Shown piece by piece: positions 7,623-15,466 of a stretch of 22,960 bases of DNA; within the stretch, counting starts at the first letter, position 1; every line of letters starts with the position of its first letter. The translations under genes and the position numbers were made by a program. Below the pieces are notes generated by a model. The model was not told the DNA's origin. It saw nothing but the letters and a program-made list of their open reading frames with translations, and ran no database searches. The stretch comes from Deltaproteobacteria bacterium (GTDB taxonomy: Bacteria > Desulfobacterota > Desulfuromonadia > Desulfuromonadales > Geopsychrobacteraceae): the NCBI GenBank assembly GCA_009993495.1, contig JAACTI010000062.1, forward strand, positions 1 to 22,960. Reading direction: 5' to 3'.

Positions 7623-9029
7623 ATGAGAAAACATAAAGTGGTGATCATGGGCGGCGGTCCTGCCGGACTGACCGCGGCCTATTCCCTGGTTCAAAAGGGA
7701 TACGAGGTGATCCTTCTTGAGCAGGAGATGCAGGTGGGCGGACAGTCTAAGACCATTCATTATAACGGCTACCAGTTTGATTTGGGAGGACACAGGTTTT
7801 TGTCGGCCTATGATGATGTCCTGTCTCTGGTAAAGAACCTCCTCGGAGAGGAACTCGGCACTGTGCCACGGAAAAGCAGCATTCTCTTTGACGGCCGTCT
7901 GATTCGTTACCCGTTGAAACTGGAAGATGTCCTGAGGAAAATGAAATTATCCGTATCCGCGAGAGCCGTCATAGACTACTGCTGGGAGAAATTGAAAAAC
8001 ATGATTAAGGAAGGCCCAGAGGAATCCTTCGAGGGATGGACACGAAAGAGATTTGGAAAAACATTGTATGATATCTATTTCGGCATGTATACGGAAAAAG
8101 TCTGGGGAGTCTCCCCCAAGACGATCTCTGCGGATTGGGCAAGAAAAAGAATTACAAGTGTTAACCTGATGGAGGTTATGAAATCATTAATTGGTCTGAA
8201 GAAACAACAAGGGGTATTCGAATGCAGCGAATTTTACTATCCGTCACAGGGGATAGGCAGAATATATGAGAAGCTTGCCGAGTCCGTGATTGCAATGGGC
8301 GGCACGATTCATCTGGGTTCGAAAGTATCTGAAATCACTCTTGGCCAGGGCGGAAAAATTGCAAGCGTCGGGTATGAGAGATCGGGGGACCACTGCGAAA
8401 CCTCCGGAGACTGGGTTGTTTCTACCATACCTTTACCCGAGTTTATTTCAGCGATCAGGCCGGCGCCGAGTGAAAAGATCCAACAAATTGCCAGGTCGTT
8501 GCCCAACAGATGTTTGAGATTTGTTGCCTTACTGGTAGACCGATCACAGATTACGGACAATCTCTGGATACATGTTCCGGAAAAGCACATCCGTTTTTTT
8601 AGAATTCAAGAGTTTGGAAACTGGAGTCAAAAAATGGTGCCTGAAGGCAAGACAGTTCTGCTCTGCGAATTCGCGTGCAACAAGGAAGATTCCTTATGGA
8701 ACATGGAAGAGGAGCGCTTGAAGGAGATATGCATTCAGGACCTGGAAAAACTCGGCATGATCAACAGGGCGGAAGTGTTGGAGTATAGGGTTGAGGCGCT
8801 TGAATATGGATATCCTCTGTATTCACTCGATTATAAAGAGAAACTCGAGATTCTGTATGATTACCTCCTGAGCATTCCAAACATTGTTGCTCATGGCAGG
8901 CAGGGCCTATACAGGTATGACACCATGGACCACGCCATGAAGACGGGCATGATTGCCTCCGCTATCGTCGCAGGAGATCTGCCTCGGAAGGAATTGATAA
9001 GAACTTCTGAAGTAACGGACCAGTATTAA
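7623..9029 (+). CDS. FAD-dependent oxidoreductase, UDP-galactopyranose mutase / protoporphyrinogen oxidase-like
   Basis: A 468-residue cytoplasmic flavoprotein. The N-terminal dinucleotide-binding motif is KVVIMGGGPAGLTAAYSL (GGGPAG at 10-15), followed by VGGQSKT and GYQFDLGGHRFLS. The C-terminus has HGRQGLYRYDTMDHAM, the FAD-contacting end motif of this amine-oxidase/UGM-like family. Members in polysaccharide loci are annotated variously as UDP-galactopyranose mutase-like or as amine/protoporphyrinogen oxidase-like. True UGM identity cannot be claimed without the full set of mutase residues. I chose ATG 7623 because GGAG at 7610-7613 lies nine bases upstream. ATG 7608 (five residues longer) is possible, and starts further upstream would overlap the previous gene. 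A role in making or oxidising a sugar or lipid precursor for the neighbouring transferases is inferred. Confidence 0.85.
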   Translation: MRKHKVVIMGGGPAGLTAAYSLVQKGYEVILLEQEMQVGGQSKTIHYNGYQFDLGGHRFLSAYDDVLSLVKNLLGEELGTVPRKSSILFDGRLIRYPLKLEDVLRKMKLSVSARAVIDYCWEKLKNMIKEGPEESFEGWTRKRFGKTLYDIYFGMYTEKVWGVSPKTISADWARKRITSVNLMEVMKSLIGLKKQQGVFECSEFYYPSQGIGRIYEKLAESVIAMGGTIHLGSKVSEITLGQGGKIASVGYERSGDHCETSGDWVVSTIPLPEFISAIRPAPSEKIQQIARSLPNRCLRFVALLVDRSQITDNLWIHVPEKHIRFFRIQEFGNWSQKMVPEGKTVLLCEFACNKEDSLWNMEEERLKEICIQDLEKLGMINRAEVLEYRVEALEYGYPLYSLDYKEKLEILYDYLLSIPNIVAHGRQGLYRYDTMDHAMKTGMIASAIVAGDLPRKELIRTSEVTDQY

Positions 9030-9046
9030 GGAAAGAACGATAAGCG

Positions 9047-10051
9047 ATGAATCAGAGACTGACTGTCATTCTCAGTGTTATACTCGGGCTCCTGTTGATG
9101 GGCATCTGGCTGTATATCGTGGATTTTGATGCCATGCTCGTGATATTAAAACAGGTAAAAATACTGTTTATTTTCCCCCTGGGAGCATGCTTCATCTTAA
9201 TCTATTTTCTCAGAAGCCTGCGCTGGAAAATTATTTTATCACCTGTGGAAAAGATCACGATAACGGAGTCCTTTCATCTGTGTATGACAAACTATTTCGT
9301 CAATTTTCTCATTCCTGTTCATGCAGGGGAAGTTGCAAAGAGTTATCTCCTGAAAAAGATGAAAGGAACCCCGATTTCAAAATCGTTATGGACGGTCTAC
9401 CTGGATAAAGTATCCGATCTGTTGCCGGTTTTTTTACTTGTGGTTGCAACCCCATTTCTGACAAAACAGATAAACAACGCGATCTACTTGGCCTCTACAA
9501 TCTTATTGTTGGTTCTGTTATTCTTAATTTTTTCCCTGATGTTTTTTATTCATAAGAAAGATAAGGCCTTATCCTGCTCTGAACGGATCTTTTTCTTTTT
9601 ACCCGGCAAGTTCAAAATCCAGCTCAGAAATTCTATGAGTCTTTTCCTGGACGGATTATCATCGATCCCCCGATTGTCGAGCAGGCTGTTGGAAATAACA
9701 GGGTTGACCCTTCTGGCGCTTATTGTCCATTCCTTTTTCATGTGGTTGTTCTTTTATGCCTTCGGGATCAGCTTGCCTGTACTCACCGTATTTGTAGGGT
9801 ACCTGTTATTGAACGCCTCTTTTATTTTGCCTGCACCCCCGGGATTTGCAGGAAGTCTGGAACTGATATTTATTTTTATTTTCAGCTATCTTTACGGTTA
9901 TGACAAAAATATAGTGAGCGCTGTTGCTGCCTCGTCTCATGTTGTCACTGCAATCTTGTTCGGCCTGATCGGCTTTTGGTCCATTGCGCACATCGGTACG
10001 AAATTGTCAACCGTTCTTAAGATAGAATCAGAAAATAGGATGAGTTTATGA
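9047..10051 (+). CDS. Flippase-like integral membrane protein (LPG synthase TM / UPF0104 family)
   Basis: A 334-residue protein with about eight hydrophobic segments and no soluble domain. The family signature is clear: FLRSLRWKIIL (54-64), then NYFVNFLIPVHAGEVAKSYL (82-101) and SLWTVYLDKVSDLL (113-126). The standard form is 'NxLLPxRxGExxRxxLL...TVxxERxxDL', so the usual ER is DK here. A further signature near the end is LLNASFILPAPPGFAGSLE. The family is the membrane part of lysyl-phosphatidylglycerol synthase and of AglD-like proteins in glycan loci; translocation of a lipid-linked molecule is commonly proposed but not proven. AAGGAAAG (9028-9035) precedes ATG 9047. It follows the flavoprotein gene by 17 bases. 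Confidence 0.85.
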   Translation: MNQRLTVILSVILGLLLMGIWLYIVDFDAMLVILKQVKILFIFPLGACFILIYFLRSLRWKIILSPVEKITITESFHLCMTNYFVNFLIPVHAGEVAKSYLLKKMKGTPISKSLWTVYLDKVSDLLPVFLLVVATPFLTKQINNAIYLASTILLLVLLFLIFSLMFFIHKKDKALSCSERIFFFLPGKFKIQLRNSMSLFLDGLSSIPRLSSRLLEITGLTLLALIVHSFFMWLFFYAFGISLPVLTVFVGYLLLNASFILPAPPGFAGSLELIFIFIFSYLYGYDKNIVSAVAASSHVVTAILFGLIGFWSIAHIGTKLSTVLKIESENRMSL

Positions 10052-10085
10052 ATAACAGGCAGGATTACAATGAGAAGGAGGAGGG

Positions 10086-10769
10086 ATGAACCGGTTCCAG
10101 ACATTCACGGAGTTTTTAACGGCGACAAGCGCGCATATACCTGTCTTCGAATTTATAATAAACTTGATATTTGCCGGACTGCTGTCGTACATACTCAGCC
10201 GAATATATATAAAATACGGCAATAGTTTGTCCAACAGAAAATTATTCGGGAAGAACTTCTTCCTGCTGACCATGACGACAATGATGATTATTTCAATTGT
10301 CAAATCGTCTTTGGCCTTGTCATTGGGACTTGTGGGCGCGCTTTCGATCGTAAGATTTCGTGCGGCCATCAAGGAGCCCGAGGAGTTATCCTATTTGTTT
10401 CTTGCTATCGGGATTGGATTGGGATTTGGCGCAAACCAGGGAGTCATCACAACCATAGCTTTCTTTATTATTGCAGGGGTGATTGTACTCAGGAAGGCTT
10501 TTTCACGAAAAGAGGAGAATCAGAACTTGTATCTGACCGTGTATAATCATAAACCCAAGGAGGTGGGAATCGAACAGATTGTGCGGACCCTCCAAGAACA
10601 TAGCGCAGGAGTTAATCTGAAAAGATTTGATGAGACGGATGAACTCTTTGAAGCATCATTTTTAATAGATTTTCGGGATTTTGAGCAGCTCAATGAGGCA
10701 AAATATGCACTGCAAAAACTGGAAGGCTCCCTGAAAATCAGCTTTCTGGACAACAAAGGAATCATCTAA
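10086..10769 (+). CDS. DUF4956 membrane protein
   Basis: A 227-residue protein with hydrophobic segments at about 20-42, 57-75, 80-93, 103-120 and 124-140, and a soluble C-terminal domain (about 145-227). The conserved core SLALSLGLVGALSIVRFRAA, followed by KEPEELSYLFLAIGIGLG, identifies DUF4956. Genes of this family recur beside VTC-domain polyphosphate polymerases and CotH-type kinases, as here (10770 and 14529). In yeast the VTC catalytic domain works with membrane partners that pass polyphosphate through a membrane, so a membrane partner or channel role for DUF4956 is a reasonable but unproven idea. A strong Shine-Dalgarno (AAGGAGGAGGG) lies directly before ATG 10086. Its stop abuts the next start exactly. 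Confidence 0.9.
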   Translation: MNRFQTFTEFLTATSAHIPVFEFIINLIFAGLLSYILSRIYIKYGNSLSNRKLFGKNFFLLTMTTMMIISIVKSSLALSLGLVGALSIVRFRAAIKEPEELSYLFLAIGIGLGFGANQGVITTIAFFIIAGVIVLRKAFSRKEENQNLYLTVYNHKPKEVGIEQIVRTLQEHSAGVNLKRFDETDELFEASFLIDFRDFEQLNEAKYALQKLEGSLKISFLDNKGII

Positions 10770-13424
10770 GTGATTATCAAAGAGTCAAAGAATCGCCGGA
10801 AAAACTTGGACCCTCTTCTTAGGGTCCTCATTGGACATAGAGTGAGTATGGTAATCGTGGTCTTGGGTCTTTATACAGGTTTGTTTTTTTTCCTGGGCGC
10901 TCAGGCCCATAAGTCAGGGCTTATATCAAAAGTGATGAAGACCGTGTCAAGAGACAGCATTGAAACAGTTCACAATTACATCATGGGACTTACAGCCGGC
11001 CCTGAACGCATGATCATCGACATTAAACACACAGATTTTGAAAAGCTAAGATATAAGCGCGATCTGGCCTTGAAGGCAGGCATTCTCACTACCGATCAGG
11101 AAAATTACGTTCCGGCAAAGATAAGGTACGGGGACAAGACGATCAAGGTGAATCTGCGCTTAAAAGGAGACAATTTAGATCATCTAATGGAAGACAAGTG
11201 GTCATTCAGGATTAAAGTGAGCGGTGATAATACATTTCTGAGAATGAAACAATTCTCCATACAGCATCCGAAAACAAGAGATTATATTTACGAATGGCTT
11301 TTCCATCAAACGGCTCTTAGAGAAGGTTTGATCGCACTCCGATACAAATTCATTAACGTGGTCATTAATGGCAAGGACTACGGGATTTACGCTCTGGAAG
11401 AGAACTTTGAGAAGAGACTGATTGAAAACAATCAACGACGAGAAGGCCCCATCATCAAGTTTGATGAATCACTTTTCTGGGCGGAACGATTGGATTTTAA
11501 GGATTTTATACAGAGCGGCCGTGTCTCGCGATCGCTGCCCGGAATAGGAAGTTATACCTCCAATCCTATCGACATGTTTCAGACAGGCAAAACGACAAAG
11601 GATTCCTTGCTTTTTAACCAATATATGATCGCCCAGAACCTGCTGGAGCAGTTCCGGAGGGGCCGTCTCCCGTCCAGTCAAGTCTTCGAGGTGAATGGAT
11701 TTTCGAGGTATATTGCATTATGTGATCTCTTTGGAACAAACCACTCACTGCATACGAATCAGTTTAGATTTTATTACAATCCTGTGTTGTCCTTATTGGA
11801 GCCCATCCCATTTGATATTAATGATATTGAGATCAGTAAAAAACTGACTAAATTGGCAGGGACATATACAGAACAGGATGATACGTTGTGGGACGGCGGC
11901 GGCCGGGCTTTGTTTCTATCGCAGTTATTCAAGGACAATTCATTCTGGGAAGCTTATGTCAATGCACTGGAGAGATTTTCAGATCCATCCTATCTGGACA
12001 TCCTTTTCAAAGAACTGAATGATGAACTGACACGAAACCTCAACGAGATTTACAGTGAGTTCCCGTGGTATCGTTTTTCCAAGGAGATCCTGTATCAGAA
12101 CCAGGCATATATCCGGAAATTTTTAAATCCTGTGAAAGCTCTCTACGCGTATTATCATAGCAGTGACAAGGAGCGGATCGTACTGGAGATAGGGAATATT
12201 CATCAAATTCCCATTGAAATTATAAGTGTTTCGTATATGGATCGCGTTCTGCTCGAACCCAAAGAGAAAGTCCTCTTGCCTCCAAAAAATTATTCCCATC
12301 CCGTCCATTATCAAAAGTTAGATGTTCCACTGCCTGTGGGCCTCCCCTGGTCTGATTCAATGGCCCGTGGTCTGAGCGTCCAATACAGGCTCTTGGGAAC
12401 GGATCGATTAAGGACTGAAACGGTCTTCCCCTGGCCCTATCTGAACGATACCCTTATAGCCAAGGACGTCTTCAGGCGTGCTCCCCATGTTAATGAGAGT
12501 GATATGCTGATGGTCGATGAAAAGACGAAGAAAATCTATTTCAGATCCGGCCAATGGAGTCTGGAACAGGATCTGATCATTCCAAAAGGTTACAGACTCG
12601 TGGCAGAAGGCGGGGTACAAGTGAATTTGAAGAAGGCTGCTAAGATTATCACCTTTTCGCCGGTGACATTCATTGGGTCCGAGGAGAACCCTGTCCGTTT
12701 CTATTCCTCTGATGCATCCGGTCAAGGCATGGCTGTCCTTGCGAGCGGAGAAAGGTCCGTACTGGACTATGTCTATTTTGATCATTTGTCCAACCCATCA
12801 GAGGGAGGATGGAATTTGACCGGGGCCGTCACATTCTATGAATCCCCCGTGAAGATAACCCATTGTCAATTCACGCGTAATCGGTCAGAGGATGCCTTGA
12901 ATATCGTTCGCTCCGATTTTAATATCTCGCATACGCTTTTCAGTGAAACTACATCCGATGCCTTTGATTCAGATTTCAGCAAGGGGCAAATTATCGAATC
13001 GTCTTTTATCCATTGCGGGAATGATGCCGTTGATGTATCCGGAACCAATGTGACGTTAAATCAAATTGCCATCAACGGCACGGGTGACAAAGGGTTGAGT
13101 GTCGGTGAGAATAGTCAGATGACGGCTCATCAGATCAGAATAGCGAAATCAAAGATTGCCGTTGTCAGTAAAGATATGTCCGAGTTGACGATCGAAGGGA
13201 TTGAGATCAAGGAAGCAAAGATCGGATTAGCCGCTTATCGGAAAAAGCCTGAGTTCGGCGAAGCGACTATTGCAGCGTCACATCTTCAGATGAATAACGT
13301 TGAGACCCCTTATTTGATCGAAGAGGGATCCCGTCTGACCGTGGACGGCAGCAATGTGGAAACAAATCAACAAGACGTTAAGCGTATTCTTTACGGGGAG
13401 GAAGACGGTGCTTCGAATAGGTAA
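10770..13424 (+). CDS. Membrane-anchored CotH-kinase-domain protein with C-terminal parallel beta-helix
   Basis: An 884-residue protein. A basic N-terminus (KNRRK...IGHR) precedes one membrane segment at 26-46, which predicts an extracytoplasmic body. The CotH domain spans about 75-460. Motifs are KVNLRLKGD (126-134), DKWSFRIKV (142-150), FINVVINGKDYGIYALEENF (194-213, E210/E211) and the acidic LEPIPFDINDIE (343-354, D349 and D352), the last probably the metal-binding part. CotH proteins are atypical protein kinases, first shown on spore coat proteins. A linker follows, then at about 575-870 irregular repeats of beta-strand and turn (ITHCQFTRNRSEDALNIV..., SFIHCGNDAVDVSG...) typical of right-handed beta-helices. 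The start is GTG 10770, with AAAGGA nine bases upstream and contact with the DUF4956 stop. Substrate unknown. Confidence 0.85.
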   Translation: MIIKESKNRRKNLDPLLRVLIGHRVSMVIVVLGLYTGLFFFLGAQAHKSGLISKVMKTVSRDSIETVHNYIMGLTAGPERMIIDIKHTDFEKLRYKRDLALKAGILTTDQENYVPAKIRYGDKTIKVNLRLKGDNLDHLMEDKWSFRIKVSGDNTFLRMKQFSIQHPKTRDYIYEWLFHQTALREGLIALRYKFINVVINGKDYGIYALEENFEKRLIENNQRREGPIIKFDESLFWAERLDFKDFIQSGRVSRSLPGIGSYTSNPIDMFQTGKTTKDSLLFNQYMIAQNLLEQFRRGRLPSSQVFEVNGFSRYIALCDLFGTNHSLHTNQFRFYYNPVLSLLEPIPFDINDIEISKKLTKLAGTYTEQDDTLWDGGGRALFLSQLFKDNSFWEAYVNALERFSDPSYLDILFKELNDELTRNLNEIYSEFPWYRFSKEILYQNQAYIRKFLNPVKALYAYYHSSDKERIVLEIGNIHQIPIEIISVSYMDRVLLEPKEKVLLPPKNYSHPVHYQKLDVPLPVGLPWSDSMARGLSVQYRLLGTDRLRTETVFPWPYLNDTLIAKDVFRRAPHVNESDMLMVDEKTKKIYFRSGQWSLEQDLIIPKGYRLVAEGGVQVNLKKAAKIITFSPVTFIGSEENPVRFYSSDASGQGMAVLASGERSVLDYVYFDHLSNPSEGGWNLTGAVTFYESPVKITHCQFTRNRSEDALNIVRSDFNISHTLFSETTSDAFDSDFSKGQIIESSFIHCGNDAVDVSGTNVTLNQIAINGTGDKGLSVGENSQMTAHQIRIAKSKIAVVSKDMSELTIEGIEIKEAKIGLAAYRKKPEFGEATIAASHLQMNNVETPYLIEEGSRLTVDGSNVETNQQDVKRILYGEEDGASNR

Positions 13425-14532
13425 GGCTTGGCTCGTCTTGTTATTTCTCCTGTCTTTGCTGCCTGGACCTGCGAAAGGTGTTCAAGCGCCGGACCATGGG
13501 TTTGCCTTAAAGCGCATCTCACGGCAGGGCCTGAATCTTCCGAAAGAAAGCGACACAGTTGATAACGAGCAGAGTTCTTTGAGGAGGGGGGTCTCCTTTG
13601 TCGTTCTCTCCCACATCTATCCCTTGTTATTCGGCGGAGACCCGTCGGACATGGATCGGATGCTGAATGAGATTAGGAACTGTTCTCCCGACATCCTGAT
13701 ATTGACGGGTGATATTATAAAGGGTTCATGGAATGTCCGGGAATGGAAGCCGGAAATGTTTGAAGACAATGAGGCCCTGCGGGAGTCTCTGAATGCCCAG
13801 TGGGATTACGTATACTCGGTCTTTGAACGCCTTAACATTCCTGTCTGGATAGCGCCGGGCAATCACGACATCAGCAGCTATATACCGGGATATCGGGAAA
13901 TAACACGTGACGTATTCAGTCACCGGGTCGGGGAGCCGTTTCACGCCAAAAGATTTGGAGACTATGATTTCATATTTCTCAATACCGTGCTTTCGGATGC
14001 AGAAAAGGAAACGTATGGTCTTGATGAAAAGCAGATCCAATGGTTGAGAGGGGGAATTGGCTCTCCTTTATTAAAGACCGGCTTTGTGTTCCTGCACCAC
14101 CCTCTCTGGTATGGCGGCCTCCAAATACAACCGGGCAATGTCAACATGGAGGCCTCCGGCTGGATGCAGGAAGTTCATCCGTATCTCAGGGAAAAGGTGA
14201 AATACGTTTTCGCCGGCGATGGCGGGGACCGGTGGAACTTTCTGTTTTATGAGATACGGGATGATGTCCATTATTATGTCAACGGCTCGGGTCGAAGCGG
14301 TGTCTCCTTTCTTCATGTGGTGGCGGGGGAGGACGGGATTCAGGTCAAACCCCACTTTCTTGATATTCAATCCGTGAAACCGCAGAGAATGGATACGGAA
14401 AAGAATCTCATGCGAGTTGGTTTGAAAAAGATCGTGTTTGTTTTTCACAATAAATTCTTCTGGCTGGGTGTGATCGCGGCCTGTATCCCCCTGGGACTGA
14501 CCATCTTTATTCTGATGAGAAAAACCGGATGA
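13408..14532 (+). CDS. Secreted, membrane-anchored metallophosphoesterase-like protein with degraded metal motifs
   Basis: A 374-residue calcineurin-like phosphoesterase fold. The start is GTG 13408: GGGAGG at 13396-13401 lies six bases upstream, and it gives a clean signal peptide (hydrophobic 7-19, PGPAKG after). A start at ATG 13354 would bury that signal behind 18 extra residues. The domain shows LTGDI (G101-D102), APGNHDI (N152, H153) and FLHHPLW (H230/H231). Motif I reads SHIY (68-71) instead of the usual SDxH. The last motif reads AGDGGD (269-274) instead of GHxH. Several metal ligands are therefore missing, and it may be weakly active, use an altered metal set, or only bind. A C-terminal membrane segment (about 351-369) ends in RKTG, giving two-point anchoring. 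It overlaps CotH by 17 bases and the VTC gene by four. Confidence 0.8.
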   Translation: MLRIGKAWLVLLFLLSLLPGPAKGVQAPDHGFALKRISRQGLNLPKESDTVDNEQSSLRRGVSFVVLSHIYPLLFGGDPSDMDRMLNEIRNCSPDILILTGDIIKGSWNVREWKPEMFEDNEALRESLNAQWDYVYSVFERLNIPVWIAPGNHDISSYIPGYREITRDVFSHRVGEPFHAKRFGDYDFIFLNTVLSDAEKETYGLDEKQIQWLRGGIGSPLLKTGFVFLHHPLWYGGLQIQPGNVNMEASGWMQEVHPYLREKVKYVFAGDGGDRWNFLFYEIRDDVHYYVNGSGRSGVSFLHVVAGEDGIQVKPHFLDIQSVKPQRMDTEKNLMRVGLKKIVFVFHNKFFWLGVIAACIPLGLTIFILMRKTG

Positions 14533-15227
14533 CTACAATGCCGAGGGACCATGGGGAGTTCCGTTACGAGCGTAAGTTTGTTATTGCCCATCTGACCAGG
14601 CATGAGGTGGAGTCCTTTGTGAGATTCCATCCGGCCATGTTCTCTGAAATATATCGTCAGCGATATGTCAACAATATCTACTTTGACACGAACCAGATGA
14701 GCAATTACCATGACAATATTGATGGAAAGCGCCGAAGAATAAAGATTCGTATCCGATGGTACGATGCGCTCTTCGGAATCGTAAAAAATCCGGTTTTGGA
14801 GTTCAAGATAAAGTATGGCTTTCTGGGGCGGAAAGAATCATTCCCCCTCCCTCCCTTTGAACTAAACGATTCTTTCAACGCTCGGACCGTCGCAGAGGTG
14901 ATAGAGAGATCCGATCTCCCGGAAATCAGAAAGCTGCAATGGCGTTCTTCATGCGCAACGCTTGTCAATTCCTACAAGCGGAGATATTTTGAATCGGCGG
15001 ATCGGAATTACCGAATTACGATGGATACGGATCAAACATTCTATGCCGTGAATCATCATCACAACCTTTTTTTACATAGACTGACCGATGATCAACAGGT
15101 TATTCTTGAACTGAAGTACCATCGCGATATGGATGGTCAGGCCGAAAAGATTGCCGCTCACTTTCCTTTTCGATTGAGCAGAAGCTCTAAGTATGTAACC
15201 GGTTTGCAGAAATTATACCCTTGGTAG
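14529..15227 (+). CDS. VTC-domain polyphosphate polymerase
   Basis: A 232-residue cytoplasmic protein consisting only of a VTC triphosphate-tunnel (CYTH-superfamily) domain. Charged residues that line such tunnels are all visible: YERKF (13-17), the alternating RRRIKIRIR (68-76), EFKIK (91-95), YKRRY (149-153), ELKYHRDMD (194-202) and the terminal SRSSKYVTG (217-225). The yeast Vtc4 domain makes polyphosphate from ATP, and bacterial stand-alone VTC proteins are annotated accordingly. Nothing obvious is missing, so it is likely catalytic. It starts at ATG 14529, overlapping the phosphoesterase stop as ATGA, which is strong evidence of translational coupling with that gene. A 191- to 239-base gap follows, so this gene closes the DUF4956-CotH-phosphoesterase-VTC module. 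Confidence 0.9.
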   Translation: MTTMPRDHGEFRYERKFVIAHLTRHEVESFVRFHPAMFSEIYRQRYVNNIYFDTNQMSNYHDNIDGKRRRIKIRIRWYDALFGIVKNPVLEFKIKYGFLGRKESFPLPPFELNDSFNARTVAEVIERSDLPEIRKLQWRSSCATLVNSYKRRYFESADRNYRITMDTDQTFYAVNHHHNLFLHRLTDDQQVILELKYHRDMDGQAEKIAAHFPFRLSRSSKYVTGLQKLYPW

Positions 15228-15466
15228 CTGAAGCAGAGCCATGTATTTTTGTTCGAATATGGCTAATGCCTGTTGGTAATTTAAGGATAGAATAGTATTA
15301 TCTTCGCCTTTATCCTCTTGATAAACACTACGAGAAATAATCCTTCAGACTCGACAGCATGAGCGGTTTACATGGATCCGGATCTGAGACCTCTTCAGGA
15401 TGGTGACCCGAAAAGCGTATGAAAGATAACTCCGAGCTTGTGCAACGCACGAAGGGGAAGCGACGG
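15228..15466. other. Largest intergenic gap; likely module boundary
   Basis: The gap between the VTC gene and the SGNH gene holds an imperfect hairpin: GCCATGT at 15238-15244 with ATATGGC at 15257-15263, a 7-bp stem with one G-T pair. No T-run follows, so it is not a convincing terminator. AT-rich sequence at about 15273-15300 contains TTGGTA and TAGTAT, but the spacing is only 14 bases, so any promoter call would be weak. There is also a 15-codon frame (15359-15406) without a ribosome site. I see no RNA gene. Confidence 0.35.

Noticed and set aside
13354..13407. ATG 13354 considered as start of the phosphoesterase-like gene
   Set aside because: It has no clear ribosome site and places 18 residues before a clean signal peptide; GTG 13408 has GGGAGG six bases upstream.
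15238..15263. Hairpin after the VTC gene considered as a rho-independent terminator
   Set aside because: The stem is short and AT-containing, the loop is 12-13 bases, and no T-run follows.
15359..15406. 15-codon open frame in the gap after the VTC gene
   Set aside because: No Shine-Dalgarno, no recognisable peptide pattern, and such short frames are expected by chance.
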